Assembly (NCBI RefSeq): GCF_022846655.1
Contig: NZ_AP025667.1
Span: 2,145,001 to 2,209,000 of the forward strand
Direction: 5' to 3'
Origin: Streptomyces seoulensis
GTDB taxonomy: Bacteria > Actinomycetota > Actinomycetes > Streptomycetales > Streptomycetaceae
Length of the DNA: 64,000 nt
Under the pieces are notes generated by a model. That model did no database searches. It had not been told where the DNA came from and saw only the letters and a program-made list of their open reading frames with translations. Both the position numbers and the translations under genes were made by a program. Positions 53,793-63,407 of this stretch are shown piece by piece. Within the stretch, counting starts at the first letter, position 1. Every line of letters begins with the position of its first letter.

Positions 53793-55991
53793 TCAGGGGG
53801 TGCCGCCGGCCTGTTCGCGCAGCCGCTCGGCGACCTGTGGGGGCATCGGTTCGTGCCGGGCGTAGGCGCGGCTGAACGTGGCCGTGCCGTGGGAGAGGGA
53901 GCGCAGGTCGATGGCGTACCTGCCGATCTCGAACTCCGGTACCTCGGCGCGGATCAGGGTGCGCCCCGAGCCGGTCTGCTCGGTGCCCAGGACCCGGCCG
54001 CGCCTGCTGGACAGGTCGCTCATGACGGCGCCCACGTAGTCGTCGGGGATCAGCACGCTCACCTCGGCGACCGGTTCGAGCAGGTGGATGCGGGTCTCGC
54101 CGGCCGCCTCGCGCAGCGCGAGGGCGCCCGCCGTCTGGAAGGCGGCGTCGGAGGAGTCCACCGAGTGGGACTTGCCGTCGAGCAGGGTGACGCGCAGGTC
54201 GACCAGGGGGTAGCCGGCGGCGACCCCCTTGGCGGCCTGGGCGCGGATGCCCTTCTCGACGGAGGGGATGAACTGGCGGGGCACCGCGCCGCCGACGACC
54301 TTGTCGACGAACTCGATGCCGGAGCCGCCGGGCAGGGGCTCGACCTCGATCTCGCAGATGGCGTACTGCCCGTGGCCGCCGGACTGCTTGACGTGCCGGC
54401 CGCGTCCGGCGGCCTTGCCGGCGAAGGTCTCGCGCAGCGGCACCTTGTGCGGGACGACGTCGACCTGGACGCCGTAGCGGCTGCGGAGCCGTTCCAGGGC
54501 GACGTCGGCGTGGGCCTCGCCGAGGCACCACAGGACGACCTGGTGGGTGTCCTGGTTCTGTTCGAGCCGCATGGTCGGGTCCTCGGCGACGAGCCGGGAC
54601 AGGCCCAGGGAGAGTTTGTCCTCGTCGGCCTTGCTGTGGGCCTGGATGGCGAGGGGGAGCAGCGGGTCGGGCATCCGCCAGGGCCGCATGAGCAGGGGGT
54701 CGTCCTTGGCGGAGAGGGTGTCGCCGGTCTCGGCGCGGCCTAGCTTGGCCACGCACACGAGGTCGCCGGCGACCGCCTGGGGGACCGGGCGCTGCTGTCT
54801 GCCGAAGGCCATGGAGAGGGCGCCGGCCTTCTCGTCGACGTCGTGGTCCTCGTGGCCCCGGTCGGCCAGTCCGTGTCCGGAGACGTGGACGGTGTCGTCG
54901 GGGCGCAGGGTGCCGGAGAAGACGCGGACCAGGGAGATGCGGCCGACGTAGGGGTCGGAGGAGGTCTTGACGACCTCGGCGACCAGGGGGCCTTCGGTGT
55001 CGCAGGGGCTCAGGGCGCGGGGGGTGCCGTCGATCCCGGTGACCTCGGGCATCGGGTGCTCGAAGGGGGTGGGGAACCCGCGGGTGATCAGTTCCAGGAG
55101 TTCCACGGTGCCGAGGCCCTGCCGGGCGCCCTCGGGGGCGGGTGCGGCGGCGAGCACGGGGTGGAACGCGCCGCGTGCCACGGCCCGTTCGAGGTCCTCG
55201 ATCAGGGTCTTGACGTCGACCTGCTCGCCGCCGAGGTAGCGGTCCATGAGGGTCTCGTCCTCGCTCTCGGCGATGATCCCCTCGATCAGCCGGTTGCGGG
55301 CGTCCTCGAGGCCGGGGAGCTGGTCCTCGCCGGGTTCGGACTCCTTGCGTTCGCCGGGGGAGTAGTCGAAGAGCTTCTGCGAGAGCAGGCCGACCAGGCC
55401 GGTCACCGGGGCGTGCCCGTCGGGGCCGGTGGGGCCGCGCAGCGGGAGGTAGAGGGGCAGGACGGCGTCGGGGTCGTCGGCGCCGAACGCCTCGGCGCAC
55501 ACCCGGGTCATCTCCTCGAAGTCGGCGCGGGCGGACTCCAGGTGGGTGACCACGATGGCCCGCGGCATGCCGACGGCCTGGCACTCCTCCCACACCATCC
55601 GGGTCGAGCCGTCCACGCCGTCGGAGGCGGAGACGACGAAGAGGGCCGCGTCCGCCGCGCGCAGACCGGCCCTGAGTTCACCGACGAAGTCGGCGTATCC
55701 GGGGGTGTCGAGGAGATTGATCTTGATGCCGTCCCATTCGACGGGGACCAGCGAGAGCTGTACGGAGCGGTGCTGCCGGTGCTCGATGTCGTCGTAGTCG
55801 GAGACGGTGCCGCCGTCCTCGACGCGGCCGGCCCGGTTCACCGCTCCCGCGGTCAGTGCGAGGGCTTCGACCAGGGTGGTCTTGCCCGATCCGGAGGGGC
55901 CGACCAGCACCACGTTCCTTACGGACGCGGGGTGGTCGGCCGTCATTGCCCTGCCGGCGGCTCCGGGGTGTGCGTGAGTCTTGTCGCCCAT
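53793..55991 (-). CDS. Elongation factor G-like GTPase (EF-G2 type)
   Basis: 732 residues with the five-domain EF-G layout. G1 is GPSGSGKTTL (not the AHIDAGKTTT of true EF-G), G3 is DTPGYADF, but the G4 position reads THLE where NKMD is expected, so guanine recognition is probably altered. Switch I is also divergent. Domains III-V are kept (KQSGGHGQYAICEIEVEP, PSVEKGIRAQAAKG). It cannot be the essential EF-G; a role in ribosome stress response or a non-translational one is possible. ATG 55991 has GGGAGG upstream. Confidence 0.88.
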   Translation of the reverse strand: MGDKTHAHPGAAGRAMTADHPASVRNVVLVGPSGSGKTTLVEALALTAGAVNRAGRVEDGGTVSDYDDIEHRQHRSVQLSLVPVEWDGIKINLLDTPGYADFVGELRAGLRAADAALFVVSASDGVDGSTRMVWEECQAVGMPRAIVVTHLESARADFEEMTRVCAEAFGADDPDAVLPLYLPLRGPTGPDGHAPVTGLVGLLSQKLFDYSPGERKESEPGEDQLPGLEDARNRLIEGIIAESEDETLMDRYLGGEQVDVKTLIEDLERAVARGAFHPVLAAAPAPEGARQGLGTVELLELITRGFPTPFEHPMPEVTGIDGTPRALSPCDTEGPLVAEVVKTSSDPYVGRISLVRVFSGTLRPDDTVHVSGHGLADRGHEDHDVDEKAGALSMAFGRQQRPVPQAVAGDLVCVAKLGRAETGDTLSAKDDPLLMRPWRMPDPLLPLAIQAHSKADEDKLSLGLSRLVAEDPTMRLEQNQDTHQVVLWCLGEAHADVALERLRSRYGVQVDVVPHKVPLRETFAGKAAGRGRHVKQSGGHGQYAICEIEVEPLPGGSGIEFVDKVVGGAVPRQFIPSVEKGIRAQAAKGVAAGYPLVDLRVTLLDGKSHSVDSSDAAFQTAGALALREAAGETRIHLLEPVAEVSVLIPDDYVGAVMSDLSSRRGRVLGTEQTGSGRTLIRAEVPEFEIGRYAIDLRSLSHGTATFSRAYARHEPMPPQVAERLREQAGGTP

Positions 55992-56282
55992 GATCCTGCC
56001 TCCCGTGCACGGTGAGGTCATCGGGGACGCGAACGCGGCGGGGACCCGCGTGAGTGCGGCGGCTCCGGCGGCGCCCGCGGTCCTTCGAGCTTTCCACTCC
56101 CGCCATGCCGCGTCCATACGACGGACCTCCGGCAGACGCCGCCGGGCCTCCGGGCACCGTGTGGATGGTCACGGATCGTGCCGTCGCCGAGGGTGCGCGC
56201 CCCCGTGCGCGGGCGCGCGTGGCTACGATGGGCCAGCCGACGGCCACCACGGGCCACGGCGACACCGACCGTCGGGAAGGCC

Positions 56283-56951
56283 ATGCTGAACAAGTACGCG
56301 CGTGCATTCTTCACGCGTGTCCTCACGCCGTTCGCCGCGTTTCTCATCCGGCGGGGGGTGAGCCCCGACGCCGTCACGCTCATCGGTACGGCCGGTGTGG
56401 TCGCGGGTGCGCTGGTCTTCTACCCCCGGGGAGAGTTCTTCTGGGGCACGATCGTGATCACGCTGTTCGTCTTCTCGGACCTGGTCGACGGAAACATGGC
56501 CCGGCAGCTCGGCCGCACCAGCCGCTGGGGCGCCTTCCTGGACTCCACGCTGGACCGGGTCGCGGACGGCGCGATCTTCGGCGGCTTCGCCCTCTGGTAC
56601 GCGGGCAACGGCGACGACAACGCGCTGTGCGCGGTCTCCATCTTCTGCCTGGCCAGCGGCCAGGTGGTGTCGTACACCAAGGCGCGCGGTGAGTCGATCG
56701 GGCTGCCGGTGGCGGTCAACGGGCTGGTGGAGCGGGCCGAGCGGCTGGTGATCTCGCTGGTCGCGGCCGGTTTCGCGGGTCTGCACAAGTTCGGTGTGCC
56801 GGGTATCCAGTGGCTGCTGCCGGTCGCTCTGTGGATCGTCGCGGTCGGCAGTCTCGTCACGCTGGTCCAGCGGGTCGTGACCGTGCGCCGTGAGTCCGCC
56901 GAGGCCGAAGAGGCGGCCCGGCTGGACGCCGGGAGCGAGGCGGGCCGGTGA
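56283..56951 (+). CDS. pgsA: CDP-alcohol phosphatidyltransferase, phosphatidylinositol phosphate synthase type
   Basis: 222-residue membrane enzyme. The family signature D-G-x2-A-R-x8-G-x3-D-x3-D is exact, starting at Asp69 (VDGNMARQLGRTSRWGAFLDSTLDR). In actinobacteria the enzyme next to patA and pimA makes phosphatidylinositol phosphate from CDP-diacylglycerol and inositol phosphate. GGGAAGG precedes ATG 56283. Its stop overlaps the acyltransferase start by GTGA. Confidence 0.93.
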   Translation: MLNKYARAFFTRVLTPFAAFLIRRGVSPDAVTLIGTAGVVAGALVFYPRGEFFWGTIVITLFVFSDLVDGNMARQLGRTSRWGAFLDSTLDRVADGAIFGGFALWYAGNGDDNALCAVSIFCLASGQVVSYTKARGESIGLPVAVNGLVERAERLVISLVAAGFAGLHKFGVPGIQWLLPVALWIVAVGSLVTLVQRVVTVRRESAEAEEAARLDAGSEAGR

Positions 56952-57856
56952 GCACCGCCGATCGCCTCACCGACGGGCTGTACGGGCTCGGCTGGAGCAC
57001 CGTCAAGAAGCTTCCGGAGCCCGTCGCCGCCCGGCTGGGCCGGACCGTCGCCGACGCCGCCTGGAAGCGGCGCGGCAAGGGCGTCCAGCGCCTGGAGGCC
57101 AACTACGCGCGCGTGGTGCCGGACGCCACCCCCGAGCGCCTGGCCGAGCTGTCCCGCGCGGGCATGCGCTCCTACCTGCGCTACTGGATGGAGTCCTTCC
57201 GGCTGCCCGCCTGGAGCCCGGAGCGGGTGCGCACCGGCTTCGACCCCAAGGGCGCCCACCATCTGACGGACGGCCTGGCCGCGGGCAAGGGCGTGATACT
57301 GGCGCTGCCGCACCTGGCCAACTGGGACCTGGCGGGCGCTTGGGTCACCACCAGCCTCGGCATCCCCTTCACCACCGTCGCCGAGCGCCTGAAGCCCGAG
57401 ACGCTGTACGACCGGTTCGTCGCCTACCGCGAGGGTCTGGGCATGGAGGTGCTGCCGCACAGCGGGGCCTCCGCGTTCGGCACCCTGGCCCGGCGGCTGC
57501 GTGACGGCGGCCTGGTCTGCCTGGTCGCGGACCGGGACCTGTCGGCCAGCGGCGTCGAGGTCGACTTCTTCGGCGAACGTGCCCGGATGCCGGCCGGCCC
57601 CGCGCTGCTCGCCCAGCAGACCGGTGCCCAGTTGCTCCCGGTGACCCTCTGGTACGACGACTCGCCCGTGATGCAGGGCCGGGTGCACCCGCCCGTCGAG
57701 GTGCCCCAGGCGGGTACGCGGACCGAGAGGACGGCCGTCATGACCCAGGCGCTGGCCGACGCCTTCGCCACCGGGATCGCGGAGCACCCGGAGGACTGGC
57801 ACATGCTTCAGCGGCTGTGGCTCGCCGACCTCGACCCGGCGAAGGGACCCGCGTGA
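56948..57856 (+). CDS. Phosphatidylinositol mannoside acyltransferase (LpxL/HtrB family)
   Basis: 302 residues. Motif I-like LPHLANWDLAGAW provides the H-x4-D/E active site (His...Asp), followed by CLVADRDLSASGVEVDFFG and PAGPALLAQQTGA. Context between pgsA and pimA points to PatA, which acylates mannose of PIM1/PIM2 at the inner membrane. GTG start, coupled on both sides. Confidence 0.92.
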   Translation: MSTADRLTDGLYGLGWSTVKKLPEPVAARLGRTVADAAWKRRGKGVQRLEANYARVVPDATPERLAELSRAGMRSYLRYWMESFRLPAWSPERVRTGFDPKGAHHLTDGLAAGKGVILALPHLANWDLAGAWVTTSLGIPFTTVAERLKPETLYDRFVAYREGLGMEVLPHSGASAFGTLARRLRDGGLVCLVADRDLSASGVEVDFFGERARMPAGPALLAQQTGAQLLPVTLWYDDSPVMQGRVHPPVEVPQAGTRTERTAVMTQALADAFATGIAEHPEDWHMLQRLWLADLDPAKGPA

Positions 57857-59073
57857 GAATCGGGATCGTCTGCCCGTACTCCTGGGACGTGCCCGGTGGC
57901 GTCCAGTTCCACATCCGGGACCTCGCCGAGTACTTCATCCGCCTCGGCCACGAGGTCTCCGTGCTCGCCCCGGCCGACGACGACACCCCGCTGCCGCCCT
58001 ACGTGGTCTCGGCGGGCCGCGCGGTGCCGGTGCCGTACAACGGCTCGGTGGCCCGGCTGAACTTCGGGTTCCTCTCGGCCGCGCGGGTGCGGCGGTGGCT
58101 GCACGACGGCGCGTTCGACGTGGTGCACATCCACGAGCCGACCTCGCCCTCCCTCGGCCTGCTCACCTGCTGGGCGGCGCAGGGGCCGATCGTCGCCACC
58201 TTCCACACCTCCAACCCGCGCTCCCGCGCGATGATCGCCGCCTACTCGATCCTCCAGGCCGCGCTGGAGAAGATCAGCGCCCGGATCGCGGTGAGCGAGT
58301 ACGCCCGCCGCACCCTGGTCGAGCACCTGGGCGGGGACGCGGTGGTGATCCCCAACGGGGTCGACGTCGACTTCTTCGCCGACGCCGAGCCCAAGGAGGA
58401 GTGGCAGGGCGGCACCATCGGCTTCATAGGGCGCATCGACGAGCCCCGCAAGGGCCTGCCGGTGCTGATGCGGGCCCTGCCCGCGATCGTCGCCGCCCAC
58501 CCCGGAACCCGGCTGCTGGTCGCTGGCCGGGGCGACGAGGAGGCCGCCGTCGAGGAACTGCCCGAGGAGCTGCGCTCGCGCGTGGAGTTCCTCGGCATGA
58601 TCAGCGACGAGGACAAGGCCCGCTTCCTGCGCAGCGTCGACCTGTACGTGGCGCCCAACACCGGCGGCGAGAGCTTCGGCATCATCCTGGTCGAGGCCAT
58701 GTCGGCGGGCGCCCCCGTCCTCGCCTCCGACCTCGACGCCTTCGTCCAGGTCCTCGACCAGGGGCAGGCGGGCGAGGTGTTCGCCAACGAGAACGCCGGC
58801 GCGCTCGCGGAGAAGGCCGTGGCCCTGCTCGCGGACCCCGAGCGCCGGGCGGAGCTGCGCGAGCGGGGCAGCGCCCATGTGCGCCGCTTCGACTGGTCCA
58901 CGGTCGGCGCGGACATCCTCTCGGTGTACGAGACGGTCACCACCGGCACCTCCGCGGTCGCCACCGACGAGCGGCCGGGCCTGTGGTCGCGGTTCGGCCT
59001 GGCCCGCGACCGCTACCCGGAGCGGGACGCGGAACAGAGCTCCCCGCACTCCACCGATAACCTTCGCGCGTGA
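57853..59073 (+). CDS. pimA: Phosphatidylinositol alpha-mannosyltransferase
   Basis: 406-residue GT4/GT-B glycosyltransferase that adds the first mannose from GDP-mannose to phosphatidylinositol. N-terminal CPYSWDVPGGVQFH and VVHIHEPTSPSLGL bind acceptor; FIGRIDEPRKGL and NTGGESFGIILVEAMSAG (E-x7-E) bind the donor. GTG 57853 overlaps the patA stop by GTGA and gives MRIGIVCPYSWDVPGG, the conserved start. Confidence 0.94.
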   Translation: MRIGIVCPYSWDVPGGVQFHIRDLAEYFIRLGHEVSVLAPADDDTPLPPYVVSAGRAVPVPYNGSVARLNFGFLSAARVRRWLHDGAFDVVHIHEPTSPSLGLLTCWAAQGPIVATFHTSNPRSRAMIAAYSILQAALEKISARIAVSEYARRTLVEHLGGDAVVIPNGVDVDFFADAEPKEEWQGGTIGFIGRIDEPRKGLPVLMRALPAIVAAHPGTRLLVAGRGDEEAAVEELPEELRSRVEFLGMISDEDKARFLRSVDLYVAPNTGGESFGIILVEAMSAGAPVLASDLDAFVQVLDQGQAGEVFANENAGALAEKAVALLADPERRAELRERGSAHVRRFDWSTVGADILSVYETVTTGTSAVATDERPGLWSRFGLARDRYPERDAEQSSPHSTDNLRA

Positions 59074-59612
59074 TCCCAACCCTCATCTGGATTCTCGTCG
59101 CGCTGGTGGCGGTCGGCGTCTACCTGAGCTGGACCGCCGGACGGCTGGACCGGCTGCACGTCCGCATGGACGCCGCCCGCGCCGCCCTGGACGCCCAACT
59201 GCTGCGCCGGGCGTCCGTGGCGCAGGAGCTGGCCACCGCCGGCGTCCTGGACCCCGCCGCCTCGATCGTGCTCTACGAGGCCGCGCACGCCGCCAGACAG
59301 GCCGAGGAGGAGCAGCGCGAGGTGGCGGAGAGCGAGCTGAGCCAGGCGCTGCGCGCCGTCTTCGAGGACGCCCGGCAGGTGGAGGGCGTACGGGCCGCCC
59401 CCGGGGGCGAGGACGCGGCCCGTGAGCTGGCCGAGGCGGTCCGCCGGGTGCCGATGGCCCGCCGGTTCCTCAACGACGCCGTGGGCGCCGCGCGGCGGCT
59501 GCGCGAGCACCGCAAGGTCCGCTGGTTCCGGCTGGCCGGGCACGCGCCGTTCCCACTGGCCTTCGAGATGGACGACGAACCGCCCGCCGCACTGGTCGAG
59601 CGGGTCGCGTGA
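59070..59612 (+). CDS. Single-span membrane protein of the pimA operon, unknown
   Basis: 180 residues: an N-terminal membrane anchor (LIWILVALVAVGVYLSW) then a long helical, probably coiled-coil, cytosolic part (RLDRLHVRMDAARAALDAQLLRR, and an Ala/Glu-rich middle). The C-terminus is WFRLAGHAPFPLAFEMDDEPP. Starts by GTGA overlap with pimA, so it is the fourth gene of this lipid operon. No activity is suggested by motifs. Confidence 0.85.
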   Translation: MIPTLIWILVALVAVGVYLSWTAGRLDRLHVRMDAARAALDAQLLRRASVAQELATAGVLDPAASIVLYEAAHAARQAEEEQREVAESELSQALRAVFEDARQVEGVRAAPGGEDAARELAEAVRRVPMARRFLNDAVGAARRLREHRKVRWFRLAGHAPFPLAFEMDDEPPAALVERVA

Positions 59613-59741
59613 GAGGGGTCCCGCCGGGGCACGCCGGGACAAAATGATCCACCGGCTTCCCATTGGCCCTTGATGTGGCCTGGTCCGGTCGCGTTTCCTC
59701 ATCGTTGCAGAAACCGTCTTTACCCACCTGTGAGGTCACCC

Positions 59742-60647
59742 GTGTCCATCATCGACAACCAGGCTCCCGAGACCGGCACCGCCCGTGTGAAGCGCGGCAT
59801 GGCCGAGCAGCTCAAGGGCGGCGTGATCATGGACGTGGTCAATGCCGAGCAGGCGAAGATCGCCGAGGACGCGGGCGCCGTGGCCGTCATGGCCCTGGAG
59901 CGGGTCCCGGCCGACATCCGCAAGGACGGCGGCGTGGCCCGCATGTCCGACCCGGACATGATCGAGGGCATCATCGAGGCCGTCTCGATCCCGGTCATGG
60001 CCAAGTCCCGCATCGGCCACTTCGTCGAGGCCCAGGTGCTCCAGTCCCTCGGCGTCGACTACATCGACGAGTCCGAGGTCCTCACCCCGGCCGACGAGGT
60101 CAACCACTCCGACAAGTGGGCGTTCACCACCCCCTTCGTCTGCGGTGCCACCAACCTGGGCGAGGCCCTGCGCCGCATCGCCGAGGGCGCCGCGATGATC
60201 CGCTCCAAGGGCGAGGCCGGCACCGGCAACGTCGTGGAGGCCGTGCGCCACCTGCGCCAGATCAAGGGCGAGATCGCCAAGCTCCGCGGCTGCGACCACA
60301 ACGAGCTGTTCGCCGCCGCGAAGGAGCTGCGCGCCCCCTACGAGCTGGTCAAGGAGGTCGCCGAGCTGGGCAAGCTCCCCGTGGTCCTCTTCTCCGCCGG
60401 TGGCGTCGCCACCCCGGCCGACGCCGCCCTGATGCGCCAGCTCGGCGCCGAGGGCGTCTTCGTCGGCTCCGGCATCTTCAAGTCCGGCGACCCGGCCAAG
60501 CGCGCCGCCGCCATCGTGAAGGCCACCACCTTCTACGACGACCCGAAGATCGTCGCGGACGCCTCCCGCAACCTGGGCGAGGCCATGGTCGGCATCAACT
60601 GCGACACCCTCCCCGAGAACGAGCGCTACGCCAACCGCGGCTGGTAG
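59742..60647 (+). CDS. pdxS: Pyridoxal 5'-phosphate synthase subunit PdxS
   Basis: 301 residues; TIM-barrel that builds PLP from ribose 5-phosphate, glyceraldehyde 3-phosphate and ammonia. [35 protein letters not shown], the Schiff-base lysines in MAKSRIGH and [12 protein letters not shown], and the ending [10 protein letters not shown] are all present. GTG 59742 has GAGG 6 nt upstream. PdxT follows after 12 bp. Confidence 0.97.
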   Translation: MSIIDNQAPETGTARVKRGMAEQLKGGVIMDVVNAEQAKIAEDAGAVAVMALERVPADIRKDGGVARMSDPDMIEGIIEAVSIPVMAKSRIGHFVEAQVLQSLGVDYIDESEVLTPADEVNHSDKWAFTTPFVCGATNLGEALRRIAEGAAMIRSKGEAGTGNVVEAVRHLRQIKGEIAKLRGCDHNELFAAAKELRAPYELVKEVAELGKLPVVLFSAGGVATPADAALMRQLGAEGVFVGSGIFKSGDPAKRAAAIVKATTFYDDPKIVADASRNLGEAMVGINCDTLPENERYANRGW

Positions 60648-60659
60648 GACCCCGACACC

Positions 60660-61265
60660 ATGAACACCCCCGTAATCGGCGTCCTGGCCCTCCAGGGCGA
60701 CGTCCGGGAGCACCTCATCGCCCTGGCCGCGGCGGACGCCGTGGCCAGGCCGGTCAGGCGCCCCGAGGAACTCGCCGAGGTCGACGCCCTCGTCCTCCCC
60801 GGCGGTGAGTCCACCACCATCTCCAAACTGGCCGTCCTCTTCGGCCTGATGGAGCCCCTGCGCGCCCGCGTGCGCGAGGGCATGCCCGTCTACGGCACCT
60901 GCGCCGGGCTGATCCTGCTCGCCGACAAGATCCTCGACCCCCGCTCGGGGCAGGAGACCATCGGCGGCATCGACATGATCGTGCGCCGCAACGCCTTCGG
61001 CCGCCAGAACGAGTCCTTCGAGGCGGCGGTCGACGTCAAGGGCGTCGAGGGCGATCCCGTGGAGGGCGTCTTCATCCGCGCACCCTGGGTCGAGTCCGTG
61101 GGAGCCGCGGCCGAGGTCCTCGCCGAGCACGGCGGTCACATCGTCGCCGTCCGCCAGGACAACGTGCTCGCCACCTCGTTCCACCCGGAGCTGACCGGCG
61201 ACCACCGCGTGCACGCGCTCTTCGTCGACATGGTCCGCGCGAACCGGACACCGGAGTCCTTGTAG
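60660..61265 (+). CDS. pdxT: Pyridoxal 5'-phosphate synthase glutaminase subunit PdxT
   Basis: 201 residues, class I-like glutaminase supplying ammonia to Pdx[20 protein letters not shown], the nucleophile in [11 protein letters not shown] and the His of [10 protein letters not shown] complete the catalytic set. Confidence 0.97.
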   Translation: MNTPVIGVLALQGDVREHLIALAAADAVARPVRRPEELAEVDALVLPGGESTTISKLAVLFGLMEPLRARVREGMPVYGTCAGLILLADKILDPRSGQETIGGIDMIVRRNAFGRQNESFEAAVDVKGVEGDPVEGVFIRAPWVESVGAAAEVLAEHGGHIVAVRQDNVLATSFHPELTGDHRVHALFVDMVRANRTPESL

Positions 61266-61345
61266 GATCTGCGGCGGTACCCCTCAGGCTCTCCCAGCGC
61301 CGGGGGAGTCCGTATTTGATCGGGTTACGCGAAGGAGACAGGCAG

Positions 61346-62098
61346 ATGTCCGGCCACTCTAAATGGGCTACGACGAAGCACAAGAAGGCCGTGATCGACG
61401 CCAAGCGCGGCAAGCTCTTCGCGAAGCTCATCAAGAACATCGAGGTCGCGGCCCGCATGGGCGGCGTCGACATCGAGGGCAACCCGACGCTGTACGACGC
61501 CATCCAGAAGGCGAAGAAGCAGTCGGTCCCCAACAAGAACATCGACTCCGCGGTCAAGCGCGGCGGCGGCCTGGAGGCCGGCGGCGCCGACTACGAGACG
61601 ATCATGTACGAGGGCTACGGCCCCAACGGTGTCGCGGTGCTCATCGAGTGCCTCACCGACAACCGCAACCGCGCCGCCTCCGACGTCCGCGTCGCCATGA
61701 CCCGCAACGGCGGCAACATGGCCGACCCCGGCTCGGTCTCGTACCTGTTCCACCGCAAGGGCGTCATCATCGTCCCCAAGGGCGAGCTGAGCGAGGACGA
61801 CGTGCTCGGCGCCGTCCTGGACGCCGGTGCCGAGGAGGTCAACGACCTCGGTGAGTCCTTCGAGGTCCTCAGCGAGGCCACCGACCTGGTCGCGGTCCGC
61901 ACCGCCCTCCAGGAGGCCGGCATCGACTACGACTCCGCCGACTCCAACTTCGTCCCGACCATGCAGGTCGAGCTGGACGAGGAGGGCGCCAGGAAGATCT
62001 TCAAGCTGATCGACGCCCTGGAGGACAGCGACGACGTGCAGAACGTCTTCGCCAACTTCGACGTCAGCGACGAGGTCATGGAGAAGGTCGACGCGTAA
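61346..62098 (+). CDS. YebC/PmpR-family regulatory protein
   Basis: 250 residues, [14 protein letters not shown] start typical of the family, central [20 protein letters not shown], and later SYLFHRKGV. Members act as DNA-binding regulators (PmpR) or as translation factors that ease ribosome stalling at polyproline. AAGGAG lies 8 nt before ATG 61346. The usual neighbour of ruvCAB. Confidence 0.96.
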   Translation: MSGHSKWATTKHKKAVIDAKRGKLFAKLIKNIEVAARMGGVDIEGNPTLYDAIQKAKKQSVPNKNIDSAVKRGGGLEAGGADYETIMYEGYGPNGVAVLIECLTDNRNRAASDVRVAMTRNGGNMADPGSVSYLFHRKGVIIVPKGELSEDDVLGAVLDAGAEEVNDLGESFEVLSEATDLVAVRTALQEAGIDYDSADSNFVPTMQVELDEEGARKIFKLIDALEDSDDVQNVFANFDVSDEVMEKVDA

Positions 62099-62125
62099 CA
62101 CCGCCGCGGGCTTCGCGGTGCGCCT

Positions 62126-62151
62126 GGGCCGACGGGTTTTCCCGTCGGCCC
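62126..62151. terminator. Terminator after yebC
   Basis: Perfect 11-bp arms GGGCCGACGGG / CCCGTCGGCCC with a TTTT loop, 27 bp after the stop. A smaller CACCGC / GCGGTG stem precedes it. Confidence 0.85.
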
Positions 62152-62237
62152 GTCGCGTTGCCGGGGCCCGGTTGCGGGGCGTTGTCGGTGTCACCCGATA
62201 GCCTGCACAAACAGGTGATCGAAGGGTTGGGGGCGGC

Positions 62238-62777
62238 GTGCGGGTACTCGGGGTGGACCCCGGACTGACGCGGTGCGGGGTGGGCGTGGTCGAAGGGGTC
62301 GCGGGACGGCCGCTCACCATGGTCGGCGTCGGTGTCGTGCGCACGCCCCCGGACGCCGAGCTGAGCCACCGGCTGCTCGCCGTCGAGCAGGGCCTCGAAC
62401 AGTGGCTGGACGAGCACAAGCCGGAATTCGTCGCCGTGGAGCGCGTCTTCAGCCAGCACAACGTCAGCACCGTCATGGGCACCGCCCAGGCCAGCGCCGT
62501 CGCCATGCTGTGCGCCGCCCGGCGCGGCATCCCGGTCGCCCTGCACACCCCCAGCGAGGTCAAGGCCGCCGTCACCGGCGCCGGCCGCGCCGACAAGGCC
62601 CAGGTCGGCGCCATGGTCACCCGGCTGCTCCGGCTCAGCGCGCCCCCCAAGCCCGCCGACGCCGCCGACGCCCTCGCCCTCGCCATCTGCCACATCTGGC
62701 GCGCCCCCGCCCAGAACCGGCTCCAGCAAGCAGTAGCCCGGCACACCGCCCACGCATCGAAAGGCCGAACGGCATGA
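62238..62777 (+). CDS. ruvC: Holliday junction endonuclease RuvC
   Basis: 179 residues. Acidic catalytic residues appear as VDPGLT (Asp7), VERVFSQHN (Glu) and [13 protein letters not shown] (two Asp). It resolves four-way junctions held by RuvAB. GTG start with GGGGGCGG before it. ATGA overlap with ruvA. No clear LexA box upstream. Confidence 0.96.
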   Translation: MRVLGVDPGLTRCGVGVVEGVAGRPLTMVGVGVVRTPPDAELSHRLLAVEQGLEQWLDEHKPEFVAVERVFSQHNVSTVMGTAQASAVAMLCAARRGIPVALHTPSEVKAAVTGAGRADKAQVGAMVTRLLRLSAPPKPADAADALALAICHIWRAPAQNRLQQAVARHTAHASKGRTA

Positions 62778-63379
62778 TCGCCTTCGTCAGCGGCACCGTC
62801 GCCGCCCTCGCCCCCGACACGGCGGTCGTCGAGGTCGGCGGGGTCGGCATGGCCGTCCAGTGCACGCCCGACACCCTGGCGAAGCTGCGGATCGGCCAGG
62901 AGGCGAGGCTGCACACCTCCCTCGTCGTCCGCGAGGACTCCCTCACCCTGTACGGCTTCGCCGACGACGACGAGCGCCAGGTCTTCGAGCTCCTCCAGAC
63001 CGCCAGCGGCGTCGGCCCCCGCCTCGCCCAGGCGATGCTCGCCGTGCACCGCCCCGACGCGCTGCGCCGCGCCGTCGCCACCGCCGACGAGAAGGCCCTC
63101 ACCGCCGTACCCGGTATCGGCAAGAAGGGCGCGCAGAAGCTGCTGCTGGAGTTGAAGGACCGGCTCGGCGCGCCCATCGGGGCTCCCGCCGTCGGCGCAC
63201 CGGTCACCCAGGGCTGGCGCGACCAGTTGCACGCGGCCCTCATCGGCCTGGGCTACGCGACCCGCGAGGCCGACGAGGCCGTGGCCGCCGTCGCCCCCCA
63301 GGCCGAGGCGGCGGGCGGCACCCCCCAGGTCGGCCCGCTGCTCAAGGCCGCCCTGCAGACCCTGAACCGCGCCCGCTGA
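62774..63379 (+). CDS. ruvA: Holliday junction branch migration subunit RuvA
   Basis: 201 residues: N-terminal OB part ([15 protein letters not shown] ... [11 protein letters not shown]), central helix-hairpin-helix repeats ([16 protein letters not shown] and [21 protein letters not shown]) that bind DNA backbones, and a flexible linker to the RuvB-binding C-terminal domain ([17 protein letters not shown]). Confidence 0.97.
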   Translation: MIAFVSGTVAALAPDTAVVEVGGVGMAVQCTPDTLAKLRIGQEARLHTSLVVREDSLTLYGFADDDERQVFELLQTASGVGPRLAQAMLAVHRPDALRRAVATADEKALTAVPGIGKKGAQKLLLELKDRLGAPIGAPAVGAPVTQGWRDQLHAALIGLGYATREADEAVAAVAPQAEAAGGTPQVGPLLKAALQTLNRAR

Positions 63380-63407
63380 TCCGCGCCACCCGCTAGGAGC
63401 ACCTGAA

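Noticed and set aside
62152..62237. LexA/SOS box upstream of ruvC
   Set aside because: TCGAAGGGTTGGGG only partly resembles the GAAC-N4-GTTC dyad; the right half is missing.
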